This document shows positions 34,985-43,383 of a stretch of DNA of 64,000 nt, one piece after another. Source of the stretch: Kribbella catacumbae DSM 19601 (GTDB taxonomy: Bacteria; Actinomycetota; Actinomycetes; Propionibacteriales; Kribbellaceae). Made by a program: the position numbers and the translations under genes. The stretch is taken from the NCBI RefSeq assembly GCF_000372465.1, contig NZ_AQUZ01000002.1, positions 296,998 through 360,997 of the forward strand, written 5' to 3'. Numbering within the stretch: the first letter of the stretch is position 1; each line of letters starts with the position of its first letter. The notes beneath the pieces were generated by a model. That model was not told the DNA's origin. It was given only the letters and a program-made list of their open reading frames with translations, and did no database searches.

Positions 34985-35440
34985 GTGGGACTACCGGATG
35001 ACGCCGCTGAGGCGCGGGCTCAGGGCTGGCGGACGCTCGCCGCTCTGCATGCCCGGATCGAGGACGAGCTGGAGCGCGCGCTGCAGAAGCAGCACGGGCT
35101 GTCGGTGAGCGAGTACTCCGTGCTCGACGTGCTGGCCCGGCAGGACGAGCACCACCTGCGGATGAACCAGCTGTCGAACGCGGTCGTGCTCAGTCAGTCG
35201 GCGACCACGCGGCTGGTGAATCGGCTCGAGGACCGCAAGCTGCTGGAGCGCTACCTGTGCCCGACGGATCGCCGGGGCATCTACACGGAGGTCACCCAGG
35301 CCGGCCGTGAGTTGCTCGCCCAGGCCGAGCCGACGCACGACGAAGTACTGACTGCCGCGTTGCAGAAGGCGTCGGAGTTCCCGGAGCTAGCTCCGCTCGT
35401 CGACGCCCTGGCCCAGCTCGCCCTGCCCGCGAAGGTCTAA
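34985..35440 (+). CDS. MarR-family transcriptional regulator
   Basis: GTG 34985 follows a GGAGGAGGG site. The 151-residue protein has the winged helix: LSVSEYSVLDVLARQDEHHL, MNQLSNAVVLSQSATTRLVN, RLEDRKLLER, with the wing CPTDRRGIYTEVTQAG. It probably represses the divergent MFS transporter and senses its substrate. The final 54 bp overlap the end of the convergent MerR gene. Confidence 0.9.
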   Translation: MGLPDDAAEARAQGWRTLAALHARIEDELERALQKQHGLSVSEYSVLDVLARQDEHHLRMNQLSNAVVLSQSATTRLVNRLEDRKLLERYLCPTDRRGIYTEVTQAGRELLAQAEPTHDEVLTAALQKASEFPELAPLVDALAQLALPAKV

Positions 35441-35788
35441 CACCGCATCCAGGTACTCCGCGACCGCGTCGCGGTTGCGGGCCAGGCAGTCGATTCGCGC
35501 GGTCATCCGGTCGCGCTCACGCTCGAGCGTCGCGATCATCTCCGGGTCCGCGTCCTCGACGTGGATCGCTCGTGGCTTGTCGAGGCAGGGCAGGATCTGC
35601 TTGATGATCCGCGTCGGCAGCCCCGCATCGAGCAACCCGCGAACCTGCACCACCCGATCGATGGTCCCCTCGGTGTAGCTGCGGTAGCCGTTGGCGGACC
35701 GCTCCGACGCGATCAGCTCCTGCTCCTCGTAGTACCGCAGCAGCCTCCGCGGCGTACCGGTCCGCTCCGACAGTTCACCGATTCGCAC
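35387..35788 (-). CDS. MerR-family transcriptional regulator
   Basis: GTG 35788 (VRIGELSERTGTPRRLLRYY) is the canonical MerR start, so the ORF's long extension is dropped. The 133-residue protein has the winged HTH (residues 1-70, with EEQELIASERSANGYRSYTE) and a short coiled-coil dimerisation helix (ATLERERDRMTARIDCLARN). Only one Cys lies in the effector region, so a metal sensor of the classical type is unlikely. A TCACATCGATGTGA dyad lies 15 bp upstream. Confidence 0.88.
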   Translation of the reverse strand: MRIGELSERTGTPRRLLRYYEEQELIASERSANGYRSYTEGTIDRVVQVRGLLDAGLPTRIIKQILPCLDKPRAIHVEDADPEMIATLERERDRMTARIDCLARNRDAVAEYLDAVLDLRGQGELGQGVDERS

Positions 35789-35802
35789 GGTCGCCTCCAG
35801 TC

Positions 35803-35816
35803 TCACATCGATGTGA
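35803..35816. promoter_or_regulatory. Candidate MerR operator
   Basis: TCACATCGATGTGA is a perfect 14-bp palindrome in the 118-bp spacer between the divergent MerR (35788) and DUF1800 (35907) genes, close to the MerR start. It may serve autoregulation; the promoter hexamers are not convincing. Confidence 0.45.
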
Positions 35817-35906
35817 TGGTTCGAGCATACGAAACTCCCTGTGGGTTGACTGAAGATGTCCGGCCGATCCTGGTCTGGTGGGAGTCCGCTGGCCAGGATC
35901 GGGGGT

Positions 35907-37172
35907 ATGGGTGAGATCAGTGAACGAGCTGCCGTCAGGCGGCTGTACGACCGGTTCGGGTTCGGGCCTGAGCCGGGGGCGGTGGATGCCGGGTTCGACG
36001 CGGCGGTCGTGCGGTTGTTCGGTACTGCGGCCGAGGCGGGGGCGCCGCCGCCCGCACTGACAGAGCTGCCGATGGCGGCCAAGGGCGACAAGGAAGCCAA
36101 GAAGGCGGCGAACAAAGGCCGGGCTGGGCAGGAGTTGGCGCTCGCGACCTGGTGGCTGGACCGGATGGTGGCCGGGGAGCGTGCGACCGAACGGCTGACC
36201 TGGTTCTGGCATGGGCACTTCGCGACGAGTAGTCAGAAGGTGCGGAGCCCGCGGTCGATGCTGGCGCAGAACCAGCTCTTCCGGGCCAACGCCCGCGGCA
36301 GCTTCACCGAACTCGCGCACGCGATGATCGTGGACGCCGCGATGATCCGCTGGCTCGACGCCAACGACAACCGCAAGGGATCGCCCAACGAGAATCTGGC
36401 CCGGGAGTTCCTGGAGCTCTTCACGCTCGGCATCGGTCAGTACACCGAGGTCGACGTCTTCGAAGCCGCTCGCGCGCTCACCGGCTGGACCGTACGGCGG
36501 ACTTCGGCGGAGGCCAGGTTCGTCCCGAAGCGCTACGACTCGGACCCGAAGACCATCTTCGGCAAGACCGGTGACTTCGACGCGAAGGCCTTCGCCGACC
36601 TGGCTTTGGCGAAGCCGGAGTCCGCTGCCTTCGTGGTCGGGCGGCTCTGGTTCCGGCTCGTCTCGCCGACGCCGCCGTCGGCGCAAACGCTGGCGCGGCT
36701 GGTTGCGGCGTACGGGAGCAAGCGGGACATCCAGGCGGTGCTGAAGGCGATCGTGGCCGAGCCGGCCTTTCGGGATACCTCCTCGGCGATGGTGAAGCAG
36801 CCAGTCGAATGGGCTGTCGGCCTGATGCGGGCGCTCAACGTGCGGCCGGCGAAGTTCGACGACAAGACGCGGCTGAAGGTGCTCGCTGGGCTTCGGGGAA
36901 TGGGCCAGGTGCCGTTCCGTCCGCCGAGCGTCGGCGGGTGGCCGTCTGGCGCGAGCTGGCTGACCACCTCTGCCGGGGTGGCACGGTTGCAGCTCGCACA
37001 GCTCTTGGTCAAGCAGGCTCAGCTGGAGAAGTTGAGCGTGGACGGCGTACGGGTGCTGCTTGGGGTGGACGCGTGGTCGGCGCGGACGAAGGATGCCCTG
37101 GCCGGTTTGACCGATCCTGCGCAGTTGACCGCGGTGGCGGCCTGCGCGCCCGAATACGTAGTGAGCGGTTGA
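35907..37172 (+). CDS. DUF1800 domain-containing protein
   Basis: ATG 35907 (MGEISERAAVRRLYDRFGFG) begins a 421-residue protein. The DUF1800 signatures are clear: LTWFWHGHFATSSQKVRSPR, WLDANDNRKGSPNENLAREF, LELFTLGIGQYTEVDVFEAA and GTGWTV-like ALTGWTVRR. The C-terminal VGGWPSGASWL is also typical. DUF1800 proteins always pair with DUF1501 proteins, as here, 8 bp downstream. Their biochemical role is unknown; some are linked to extracellular polymer synthesis or export. No signal peptide is seen. Confidence 0.92.
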   Translation: MGEISERAAVRRLYDRFGFGPEPGAVDAGFDAAVVRLFGTAAEAGAPPPALTELPMAAKGDKEAKKAANKGRAGQELALATWWLDRMVAGERATERLTWFWHGHFATSSQKVRSPRSMLAQNQLFRANARGSFTELAHAMIVDAAMIRWLDANDNRKGSPNENLAREFLELFTLGIGQYTEVDVFEAARALTGWTVRRTSAEARFVPKRYDSDPKTIFGKTGDFDAKAFADLALAKPESAAFVVGRLWFRLVSPTPPSAQTLARLVAAYGSKRDIQAVLKAIVAEPAFRDTSSAMVKQPVEWAVGLMRALNVRPAKFDDKTRLKVLAGLRGMGQVPFRPPSVGGWPSGASWLTTSAGVARLQLAQLLVKQAQLEKLSVDGVRVLLGVDAWSARTKDALAGLTDPAQLTAVAACAPEYVVSG

Positions 37173-37180
37173 GGAGGATC

Positions 37181-38431
37181 ATGGACAACCTGACCCGACG
37201 CCGGTTCCTGACCATGAGCGGAGCCACCGCGGCCGGAGCCCTCGCCGTCGGCGCGACCCAGGTGAGCTGGTCGGACCTGATGGGCGCGGCAGTCGAGAAT
37301 CCCTTGCAGAGCGAGGATTCCGTGCTGGTGGTGGTCACCCTGTACGGCGGCAACGACGGATTGAACACCGTCGTACCGGCCGGCGATCCGGAGTACCAGA
37401 AGGCGCGGCCTGACCTGGCGTACGAGCAGAACGAAGTACTGGATCTGGGCGACGGGCTCGGCCTCAACCCCGGACTCAAAGGGCTGAAGGGGTTGTGGGA
37501 CGACAAGGCGCTGGCGATCGTGCGCGGGGTCGGCTATCCGCAGCCGGACCGGAGCCATTTCCGGTCGATGGCGATCTGGCAGACCGCGGCGCCGAAGTCG
37601 CCCGTGCCGACAGGATGGCTGGGACGTTGGCTCGACGCGACCGGTGCCGACCCGCTGCACGCCGTGTCGGTGGAGCCGACGCTGCCGCCGTTGCTGGCAG
37701 GGGCGACGACGGCGGCAGCGTCACTACCCGTTCGTGGGTTGAAACTTCCTTCAGGCAAAGTCGGTACTGCGTTCGCCGCATTGGGCAAGCCGAGTCCCGG
37801 TGAGGAGCACTGGCAAGCGCAGGCGGCGAAGTCGCTGGGCGATCTCCAGAACGCGGTGCGAGTGCTCGGCGGTGCGGTGCATGACCAGGACGAGCGCGAC
37901 GACGACGAGGATGAGCAGAAGACCAAGGGCGCCTCGGCCGGTGGCGGGTCTCAGCTCGGCGCGCAACTCGACCTCGTGGCCGGTCTGGTCGAGGCGGGCG
38001 TACCGACCCGGGCGTACTCCGTTTCGCTGGGCGGGTTCGACACACATGCGGACGAGCGAGGGACCCAGGAACGGTTGCTGGCTGAGCTCGACGGTGCGCT
38101 GACGCCTTTTGTGCAAAGGATGCGGAAGAGCGATCGCGGCCGGCAGGTCGTCGTACTCGTGTACTCCGAGTTCGGGCGGCGGGTGCACGCGAATGGGAGT
38201 GACGGCACCGACCACGGGACGGCCGGCCCACTGTTCATGCTGGGCGACAAGGTGCAGGGCGGGTTCTACGGAGCGCAGCCGAGCCTCACCGACCTGGCGA
38301 ATGGCGATCTGGTCGCGACAACTGACTTCCGGGATGTCTACGGCACGGTACTGCGCGGCGTACTGGGTGCCGACGGGGAACGGATCCTTGACGGCCACAC
38401 CGGGAACATCGATGGACTGCTCAAGGTTTGA
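37181..38431 (+). CDS. DUF1501 domain-containing protein (Tat-exported)
   Basis: ATG 37181 (MDNLTRRRFLTMSGATAAGA) gives a twin-arginine signal peptide, with RRRFL followed by a hydrophobic Ala-rich stretch. The 416-residue protein has VVTLYGGNDGLNTVVPAGDP and PDRSHFRSMAIWQTA, and near the end VYSEFGRRVHANGSDGTDHG, the alkaline-phosphatase/sulfatase-like metal-binding region of DUF1501. An acidic loop (HDQDERDDDEDEQKTKG) interrupts the middle. It probably acts outside the cell with the DUF1800 partner; the substrate is unknown. Its end overlaps the histidine kinase stop by 11 bp. Confidence 0.92.
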   Translation: MDNLTRRRFLTMSGATAAGALAVGATQVSWSDLMGAAVENPLQSEDSVLVVVTLYGGNDGLNTVVPAGDPEYQKARPDLAYEQNEVLDLGDGLGLNPGLKGLKGLWDDKALAIVRGVGYPQPDRSHFRSMAIWQTAAPKSPVPTGWLGRWLDATGADPLHAVSVEPTLPPLLAGATTAAASLPVRGLKLPSGKVGTAFAALGKPSPGEEHWQAQAAKSLGDLQNAVRVLGGAVHDQDERDDDEDEQKTKGASAGGGSQLGAQLDLVAGLVEAGVPTRAYSVSLGGFDTHADERGTQERLLAELDGALTPFVQRMRKSDRGRQVVVLVYSEFGRRVHANGSDGTDHGTAGPLFMLGDKVQGGFYGAQPSLTDLANGDLVATTDFRDVYGTVLRGVLGADGERILDGHTGNIDGLLKV

Positions 38432-39716
38432 CGGCCGGCAGCGTCAGCAGGAAGGCGGCGCCGGGTTTGCCATCGGGGCGGTCGATCGCGATCAGATCGC
38501 CGCAGTGGGCGCGGGCGAAACCTCGGGCGATCGGGAGCCCGAGACCCGAGCCACGACTGCGCTCGCCATGGACGAGCCGCTGGAAGATGCGTTCCCGATC
38601 CTCCGGCGGGATGCCGGGACCGTTGTCCTGGACAACAATCTGACCGTTGCTGAGCGCAACTTCGATCACTCCGCTGTCACCGGTGGCGTTGCGGGCGTTG
38701 TCGAGCAGGTTGGCGAGGATCTGGGTGAGCCGGTCGCGATCGGCCTGAACCTCGAGATCCGGGCCGATGACCGTGACCACGTGGCCGGGGGAGACCAGGC
38801 GGAGGCGATCGACCTGGGTCTGGACGAGATGCTTCAGCAGGACGGGTTCGCGACGCAGTACGAGGCCGGCGTCGATCCGGGCCAGTTCGAGCAGGTCGGC
38901 GACCAGGGTGCCGGCGCGGCGGGATTCTCGGACCAGCAGGAGTTCGAGTTCCTCGCGGCGTTCGGCGGGGGCGCCGGGGCCGAGCTGGAGGAGGGTTTCG
39001 GCGGCGGTCTGCAGGCCGGTGACCGGCGTCCGGAGTTCGTGGGCAGCGTCGGCGACGAACTGGCGCATGTACTGCTCCGCGCCACGGGCCGTCCGTTCGG
39101 CGCCTTCGAGTGAGTCGAGCATCTCGTCGAAGGCGGCGGCGGTCCGGCCGAGTTCGGTGTCGCTGCGGGTTGGTTGCAGGCGGCCACCACGTCGGCCTGC
39201 GGCAATCGAGCGAGCCAGTGAGGTCATCGCGTCGAGAGGAGCCAGCGCGACGCGCATGCCGAGGACCAGTGCGATGGCGGTGATGAGCAGGGCAGCGGCA
39301 CCCGCGATGAACAGAACGCGTTGCAGGGTTCGGCTTGCGTCCTCCAGCAACGCGGTGTCGGCGGACAGGAGCAAGGTCGCGCCGCGAGTGCGTTGACCGG
39401 CGGCGAGGGTGGCCTTGACCTGCCGGATGTCGCCGGTGGGCTCGACGGCTGGTGCGCCGAACTGCTGACCGTTGCGAAGGATCAGGGTGACTCTGATGCC
39501 GTCGGCATCGATTCGGCGGACAAGGTTGGCGGGGGCAACGTTTTGCCGGGCGAGCTGCTGGGCGAGCTGGGCGCGGCCGTTGAGCAAGGTGCTGAGGTTG
39601 CGCTCGGATTGTGCGTCGAAGATCGCCTTCACTGCCAGGCCCGTGATGGGAAGCACGATCAGCAGGACGAGCAGCGCGGTGATCGTCACGCGTCGCCGCA
39701 AGGACAGGGTGTTCAC
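38421..39716 (-). CDS. Two-component sensor histidine kinase
   Basis: GTG 39716 overlaps the response-regulator stop by four bases (GTGA). The 431-residue protein has helix 1 (ITALLVLLIVLPITGLAVKA), an extracellular sensor of about 105 residues, helix 2 (FIAGAAALLITAIALVLGMR), HAMP, and the HisKA box FVADAAHELRTPVTGLQ with the phosphorylated His. The ATPase domain has N-box LANLLDNARNAT, G1 VVQDNGPGIP and G2 GSGLGLPIARGF. The signal is unknown. It forms a pair with the regulator at 39713. Confidence 0.93.
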   Translation of the reverse strand: MNTLSLRRRVTITALLVLLIVLPITGLAVKAIFDAQSERNLSTLLNGRAQLAQQLARQNVAPANLVRRIDADGIRVTLILRNGQQFGAPAVEPTGDIRQVKATLAAGQRTRGATLLLSADTALLEDASRTLQRVLFIAGAAALLITAIALVLGMRVALAPLDAMTSLARSIAAGRRGGRLQPTRSDTELGRTAAAFDEMLDSLEGAERTARGAEQYMRQFVADAAHELRTPVTGLQTAAETLLQLGPGAPAERREELELLLVRESRRAGTLVADLLELARIDAGLVLRREPVLLKHLVQTQVDRLRLVSPGHVVTVIGPDLEVQADRDRLTQILANLLDNARNATGDSGVIEVALSNGQIVVQDNGPGIPPEDRERIFQRLVHGERSRGSGLGLPIARGFARAHCGDLIAIDRPDGKPGAAFLLTLPAVKP

Positions 39717-40375
39717 GGCGTACTCCGCAAGGTGTAGCCGGCGCCGCGAACGGTGTGGAGCAGCGGCGGTGTGCCGAGTTTGCGGCGGAGCGCGCTGACG
39801 TGGACCTCGACCAGGTTCGCGGAATAGTCGTCGTACCCCCACACCGCGGCCAGGAGTTGCGTCTTGCCGACCACCTTGTCCCGGCGGCCGGCCAGGAAGA
39901 TCAGCAGCTTCAGCTCGGTCGCCGTCAGGTCGAGCGTCCGCCCACCGCGGCTCGCCGAGCTGGCCTCCACGTCGATCACCAGGTCGTCGATCTCCAGTAC
40001 GGGCCGCAGCCGGCCCATGCGACGCAGTACGGCCTCGACCCGGGCGATCAGTTCGGCGAGCACGAACGGCTTGACCACGTAGTCGTCGGCGCCGGTTCGT
40101 AGCCCGTGCAGCCGGTCCTCGACGGCGTCCCGAGCCGTGAGCAGCACGATCCCGGCATTCGAGACCTTGCGCACGACCGCCAGCAGGGTGAACCCGTCGC
40201 GCCCGGGCAGCATCACGTCGAGCAGGACGAGGTCGGGACGGAACTCCGCGAGGTCGCGTTCGAGCGTGTCGCCGTCGGCGCGGGTCAGCACCTCGCAGCC
40301 GGCCTCTTCCAGGGCGATCCCGACGGCGGTCCGGATCGCCTCCGCGTCCTCGACCACGAGGACTCTCGCCACCAT
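39713..40375 (-). CDS. OmpR-family response regulator
   Basis: The 220-residue protein has a receiver domain (VLVVEDAEAIRTAVGIALEE; phospho-acceptor Asp in PDLVLLDVMLPGRDGF; Lys in ADDYVVKPF) and a C-terminal winged helix (LDLTATELKLLIFLAGRRDK ... VEVHVSALRRKLGTPPLLHT). It is transcribed before and coupled to the histidine kinase. Targets are unknown; the nearest divergent gene is the small DUF3099 protein at 40480. Confidence 0.94.
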   Translation of the reverse strand: MVARVLVVEDAEAIRTAVGIALEEAGCEVLTRADGDTLERDLAEFRPDLVLLDVMLPGRDGFTLLAVVRKVSNAGIVLLTARDAVEDRLHGLRTGADDYVVKPFVLAELIARVEAVLRRMGRLRPVLEIDDLVIDVEASSASRGGRTLDLTATELKLLIFLAGRRDKVVGKTQLLAAVWGYDDYSANLVEVHVSALRRKLGTPPLLHTVRGAGYTLRSTP

Positions 40376-40479
40376 CCGCCCATCGTGCCATCGCCCGGCC
40401 TTCCGCCCGTACTGCGAACGCCCGGCTTCAGCGCACCTTCAGCTTCGCGGCACACTGGTCGTAGGCGAAAGGAGTGCTG

Positions 40480-40659
40480 ATGCCGAGGGCGGACAAGCAC
40501 AAGGCGTACTTCTGGCTGATGGGCACGTGCATCGGCCTGATCGTGCTCGCCTGGTTCGTGGTCCGGCTCTTCTCGATCCCCGCCGCCATCGGAATGAGCG
40601 CGATCGCCGCCGTCATCCCACCGATAGCGGCCATCGTTGGCAACCGCCCGCAGCAGTAA
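40480..40659 (+). CDS. DUF3099 family small membrane protein
   Basis: GGAG at 40468-40471 sets ATG 40480 (MPRADKHKAYFWLMGTCIGL). The 59-residue protein has two hydrophobic helices (YFWLMGTCIGLIVLAWFVV and MSAIAAVIPPIAAIVG) and the R-x-x-KAYFWLMGTC pattern seen in actinobacterial DUF3099 proteins. The function is unknown. Its stop directly abuts the stop of the convergent LysR gene. Confidence 0.7.
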   Translation: MPRADKHKAYFWLMGTCIGLIVLAWFVVRLFSIPAAIGMSAIAAVIPPIAAIVGNRPQQ

Positions 40660-41532
40660 CTACGTCGGCCAGACGCTCATCAGTACTTCGATGAACGCGG
40701 CCGCGAGTGGATCCGGGGCGCCGCGCGTGTAGGCCGTGAGGGTACGGCGGGTCGGTGGTTCGGTTCGTAGTACATGGCCGTCGAAGGCGGGCGGCAGGAT
40801 GTTGGACGGGACCAGCGCGGGCCCGAGCCCGGCGGCCGCCAGGGCAGGGGCAGCGGCGGTCTGCTCGGTGTGGACGGTGGCGCGCGGCTCGAATCCGGCC
40901 TTCGCACAGGCCTGATTCAGTACGTCGGCCAGTCCGTGGCCGGGCGTGTAGTGCACCCAGCTGCGGTCGGCCAAGTCGCTCAGGCGGATGCTGGTCCCGC
41001 TCGCTGCCGGGTCGTCCGTGGCGACGACCACGACCAGTTCCTCGTCGCCGAGGACTTGGGTGGTGCCCGACCAGTTCGCCGGCGCCGGCCCGACGGCGAG
41101 GTCGGCCTGACCGGCGCTCATCGCTTCGGCCAGCTCGTCGGTGTGCCGGTGCTCGAAGAGACGGATGCCGACGTCCGGGTGGGTCCGGCGCCAGGCCTTG
41201 AGCGCGGTCGGGAGGATGCCGAGGCTGATCGAGTAGAGCGTCGCGATCTGCAGTTCGCCGACCTCCAGCCCGGCTGCCTGGCGGGCGGCGCAGTTGGCTC
41301 GCTCGGCGTCGGCGAGCGCGGCGCGGGCGTGCGGGAGCATCGCGCGGCCGGTCGGGGTCAGCCGCACCGCGCGCGGAAGGCGCTCCAGCAGCGGGCTGCC
41401 GGTGGAGCGTTCGAGCGCGCGGATCTGGTGGGAGAGCGCCGGCTGGGTGACGTGCAGGAGCTCGGCCGCCTTGGTGAACGAGCCCAGGTCGACGACAGCG
41501 ACCAGGTACTCGAGCTGCCGGAGCGTCGTCAT
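40660..41532 (-). CDS. LysR-family transcriptional regulator
   Basis: The 290-residue protein has the N-terminal HTH (LRQLEYLVAVVDLGSFTKAA, LLHVTQPALSHQIRALERST) and the periplasmic-binding-like effector domain (LQIATLYSISLGILPTALKA, QADLAVGPAPANW). It is divergent from the SDR gene at 41604 with a 71-bp spacer that contains a 15-bp dyad. LysR proteins commonly activate a divergent gene, so the SDR is the probable target. Confidence 0.92.
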   Translation of the reverse strand: MTTLRQLEYLVAVVDLGSFTKAAELLHVTQPALSHQIRALERSTGSPLLERLPRAVRLTPTGRAMLPHARAALADAERANCAARQAAGLEVGELQIATLYSISLGILPTALKAWRRTHPDVGIRLFEHRHTDELAEAMSAGQADLAVGPAPANWSGTTQVLGDEELVVVVATDDPAASGTSIRLSDLADRSWVHYTPGHGLADVLNQACAKAGFEPRATVHTEQTAAAPALAAAGLGPALVPSNILPPAFDGHVLRTEPPTRRTLTAYTRGAPDPLAAAFIEVLMSVWPT

Positions 41533-41572
41533 GATCTCAGCTTATGGGAATGGTGAAAAGTATGTCTTGGAC

Positions 41573-41602
41573 TTATCCACAGGAGAACCCACAGGCTGTG
41601 GG
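41573..41602. promoter_or_regulatory. Dyad and DnaA-box-like sequence in the LysR/SDR spacer
   Basis: CCCACAGGCTGTGGG (41588-41602) is a perfect 15-bp dyad one base before the SDR start codon, and TTATCCACA (41573-41581) matches a consensus DnaA box. With one box only and no replication genes nearby this is not an origin. The dyad may be a LysR site or a translation-controlling hairpin over the start. Confidence 0.4.
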
Positions 41603-41603
41603 T

Positions 41604-42659
41604 ATGGAACAGACGAAGGTCGCGCTGGTCGTCGGCGCGCGCGGAGTGATCGGGACCAATCTGGTCGAGCAGCTGGAATCCCTGCCGGACTGGCGGGTGA
41701 TCGGCCTGTCCCGGCGGGGCGGGGTGGACACGGCCAAGGTGCGGCACGTCGCGGTCGATCTGCTCGACCCGGATGACACCCGCGCCAAGCTGTCCGGGCT
41801 GACGGACGTGACGCATGTCTTCTACGTCGCCTATCAGGATCGCCCGACCTGGGCCGAGCTCGTCCCGCCCAACCTCGCCATGCTGGTGAACGTCGTCGAT
41901 GCGATCGAGCCGGTCGCGCGCGGGCTGCGGCATGTCAGCCTGATGCAGGGCTACAAGGTGTACGGCGCGCATCTCGGGCCGTTCAAGACGCCTGCTCGCG
42001 AGGACGACCCGCCGCACCTGCCGCCGGAGTTCAACGTCGACCAGCAGCGGTTCCTGGAGGAGCGCGCGGCCGGCGCGATCTGGGAGTGGTCGGCGCTGCG
42101 GCCGTCCGTCGTCGGCGGAGTTGCCCTGGGCAACCCGATGAACCTCGCCGCCGGAATCGCTGTGTACGCGTCAATTTCGAAGGCGTTGGGTGTGCCGCTG
42201 CGCTTTCCAGGCAAGCCTGGCGCCTACAACTCGCTGCTCGAGATGACCGACGCGGGGTTGTTGGCCAAGGCAACCGTCTGGGCGGCGACGTCGCCGGCCG
42301 CCGCGAACCAGGCGTTCAACATCACGAACGGCGACCTGTTCCGCTGGAACGAACTCTGGCCGAAGCTGGCCGCGTGGTTCGGCCTGGAGGTCGCGCCGCC
42401 GCTGCAGATGTCGCTGCAGACCGTGATGGCCGACAAGGAACCACTCTGGAAGCAGCTCCAGGCGACGCACGGCCTCGCCGGCACGTCGTACGCCGAGGTC
42501 TCGTCGTGGCCGTTCGCGGACTTCGTCTTCGGCTGGGACTACGACTTCTTCGCCGACGGATCGAAGGCGCGGCGAGCCGGCTTCCATGAGTATGTCGACA
42601 CCGAGGCGATGTTCCTCAGCATCTTCGAGACGCTTCGCCGCCGGCGCATCATCCCCTGA
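41604..42659 (+). CDS. Extended SDR, progesterone 5-beta-reductase-like (PRISE type)
   Basis: The start is ATG 41604 (MEQTKVALVVGARGVIGTNL); the 20 earlier ORF codons lie over the promoter. The 351-residue protein has the Rossmann motif VVGARGVIGTNL, FYVAYQDRP, and YKVYGAHLGPFKTPAREDDP with the catalytic Tyr-like MQGYKVYG of PRISE enzymes, then WSALRPSVVGG. PRISE proteins reduce activated C=C bonds of enones and related compounds with NADPH. The natural substrate is unknown. The divergent LysR protein probably controls it. Confidence 0.85.
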   Translation: MEQTKVALVVGARGVIGTNLVEQLESLPDWRVIGLSRRGGVDTAKVRHVAVDLLDPDDTRAKLSGLTDVTHVFYVAYQDRPTWAELVPPNLAMLVNVVDAIEPVARGLRHVSLMQGYKVYGAHLGPFKTPAREDDPPHLPPEFNVDQQRFLEERAAGAIWEWSALRPSVVGGVALGNPMNLAAGIAVYASISKALGVPLRFPGKPGAYNSLLEMTDAGLLAKATVWAATSPAAANQAFNITNGDLFRWNELWPKLAAWFGLEVAPPLQMSLQTVMADKEPLWKQLQATHGLAGTSYAEVSSWPFADFVFGWDYDFFADGSKARRAGFHEYVDTEAMFLSIFETLRRRRIIP

Positions 42660-42676
42660 TCCGTCCGGGTTGTGGC

Positions 42677-43303
42677 ATGCTCCGGGCTGTGTCGGCTCAG
42701 GGATCAGGTCAGGGGTCAGGTCAAAGTGCGGGGCGCGTGCTGGCGTCCAACCTGCGGTTGCGGCGGGACGAGCAGGGCATCTCGCTGTCCGAGTTGGCGC
42801 GGCGGTCGGGGATCGCCAAGGGCACCTTGTCGCAGCTGGAGTCCGGGGCGGGCAATCCGACGCTCGAGACGGTGTTCAGCCTGTCGAACGCTCTGGGGGT
42901 CCCGGTTTCGTCGTTGCTGAACGAGCCGCCGGCCTCGGAGTTGGTCCACGTCCGCTCGGCCGACGTCGAAGTACTGGCTGGTGACGCCGTGGATCTGCGG
43001 ATGCTGCGGCGGCTCGAGCAGTCAGGGTCGCTGCTGGAGCTCTACGACCAGCAGATCCGGCCCGGGGCGGTGCAACACTCCGCTGGACATCCCGGGACCG
43101 AGCACCACGTCGTACTGGCCGGGCGGTTGCGGATCGGTGCGCTGGGGCAGCAGTTCGAGCTCAACGCTGGGGACTATCTGGCGTTCCGGGCGAACGGCGC
43201 GCATGAGATCGAGGCGCTGGGCGGGCTGGTCCGGTCGGTGTTGCTGCTGGAGTATCCGCCGGACGTTCAGCCTGCTCCGATCGACGGGCTCCACCTGAGC
43301 TGA
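42677..43303 (+). CDS. XRE-family regulator with C-terminal cupin, probable regulator of the hydroxyproline operon
   Basis: ATG 42677 is used; GTG 42689 is also possible. The 208-residue protein has an XRE helix-turn-helix (LRLRRDEQGISLSELARRSG, IAKGTLSQLESGAGNPTLET) and a cupin domain (HSAGHPGTEHHVVLAGRLRI, FELNAGDYLAFRANGAHEIE). XRE-cupin proteins sense small molecules and often control amino-acid or amine catabolism. It lies 80 bp upstream of the hydroxyproline genes in the same direction, with a dyad at their promoter. The ligand is probably a pathway intermediate (inference). Confidence 0.88.
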   Translation: MLRAVSAQGSGQGSGQSAGRVLASNLRLRRDEQGISLSELARRSGIAKGTLSQLESGAGNPTLETVFSLSNALGVPVSSLLNEPPASELVHVRSADVEVLAGDAVDLRMLRRLEQSGSLLELYDQQIRPGAVQHSAGHPGTEHHVVLAGRLRIGALGQQFELNAGDYLAFRANGAHEIEALGGLVRSVLLLEYPPDVQPAPIDGLHLS

Positions 43304-43313
43304 TAACCCGGCG

Positions 43314-43365
43314 TTGACCTGGGCGGTTGACGGACGTACGCTCGTATCGTTCATTTTACTGAACG
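43314..43365 (+). promoter_or_regulatory. Promoter and operator of the hydroxyproline operon
   Basis: TTGACC (43314-43319) and TACGCT (43337-43342, TAnnnT) are 17 bp apart, giving a predicted start site near 43349. The dyad CGTTCA-TTTTAC-TGAACG (43348-43365) lies over that start site, where a repressor would block transcription. The first gene starts at 43384. Binding by the adjacent XRE-cupin protein is inferred. Confidence 0.55.
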
Positions 43366-43383
43366 GTCCAGCGAGAGGTTCGG

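Noticed and set aside
41573..41581. Consensus DnaA box taken as a replication origin
   Set aside because: A single box without clustering, AT-rich unwinding region or dnaA/dnaN/recF neighbours does not make an origin.
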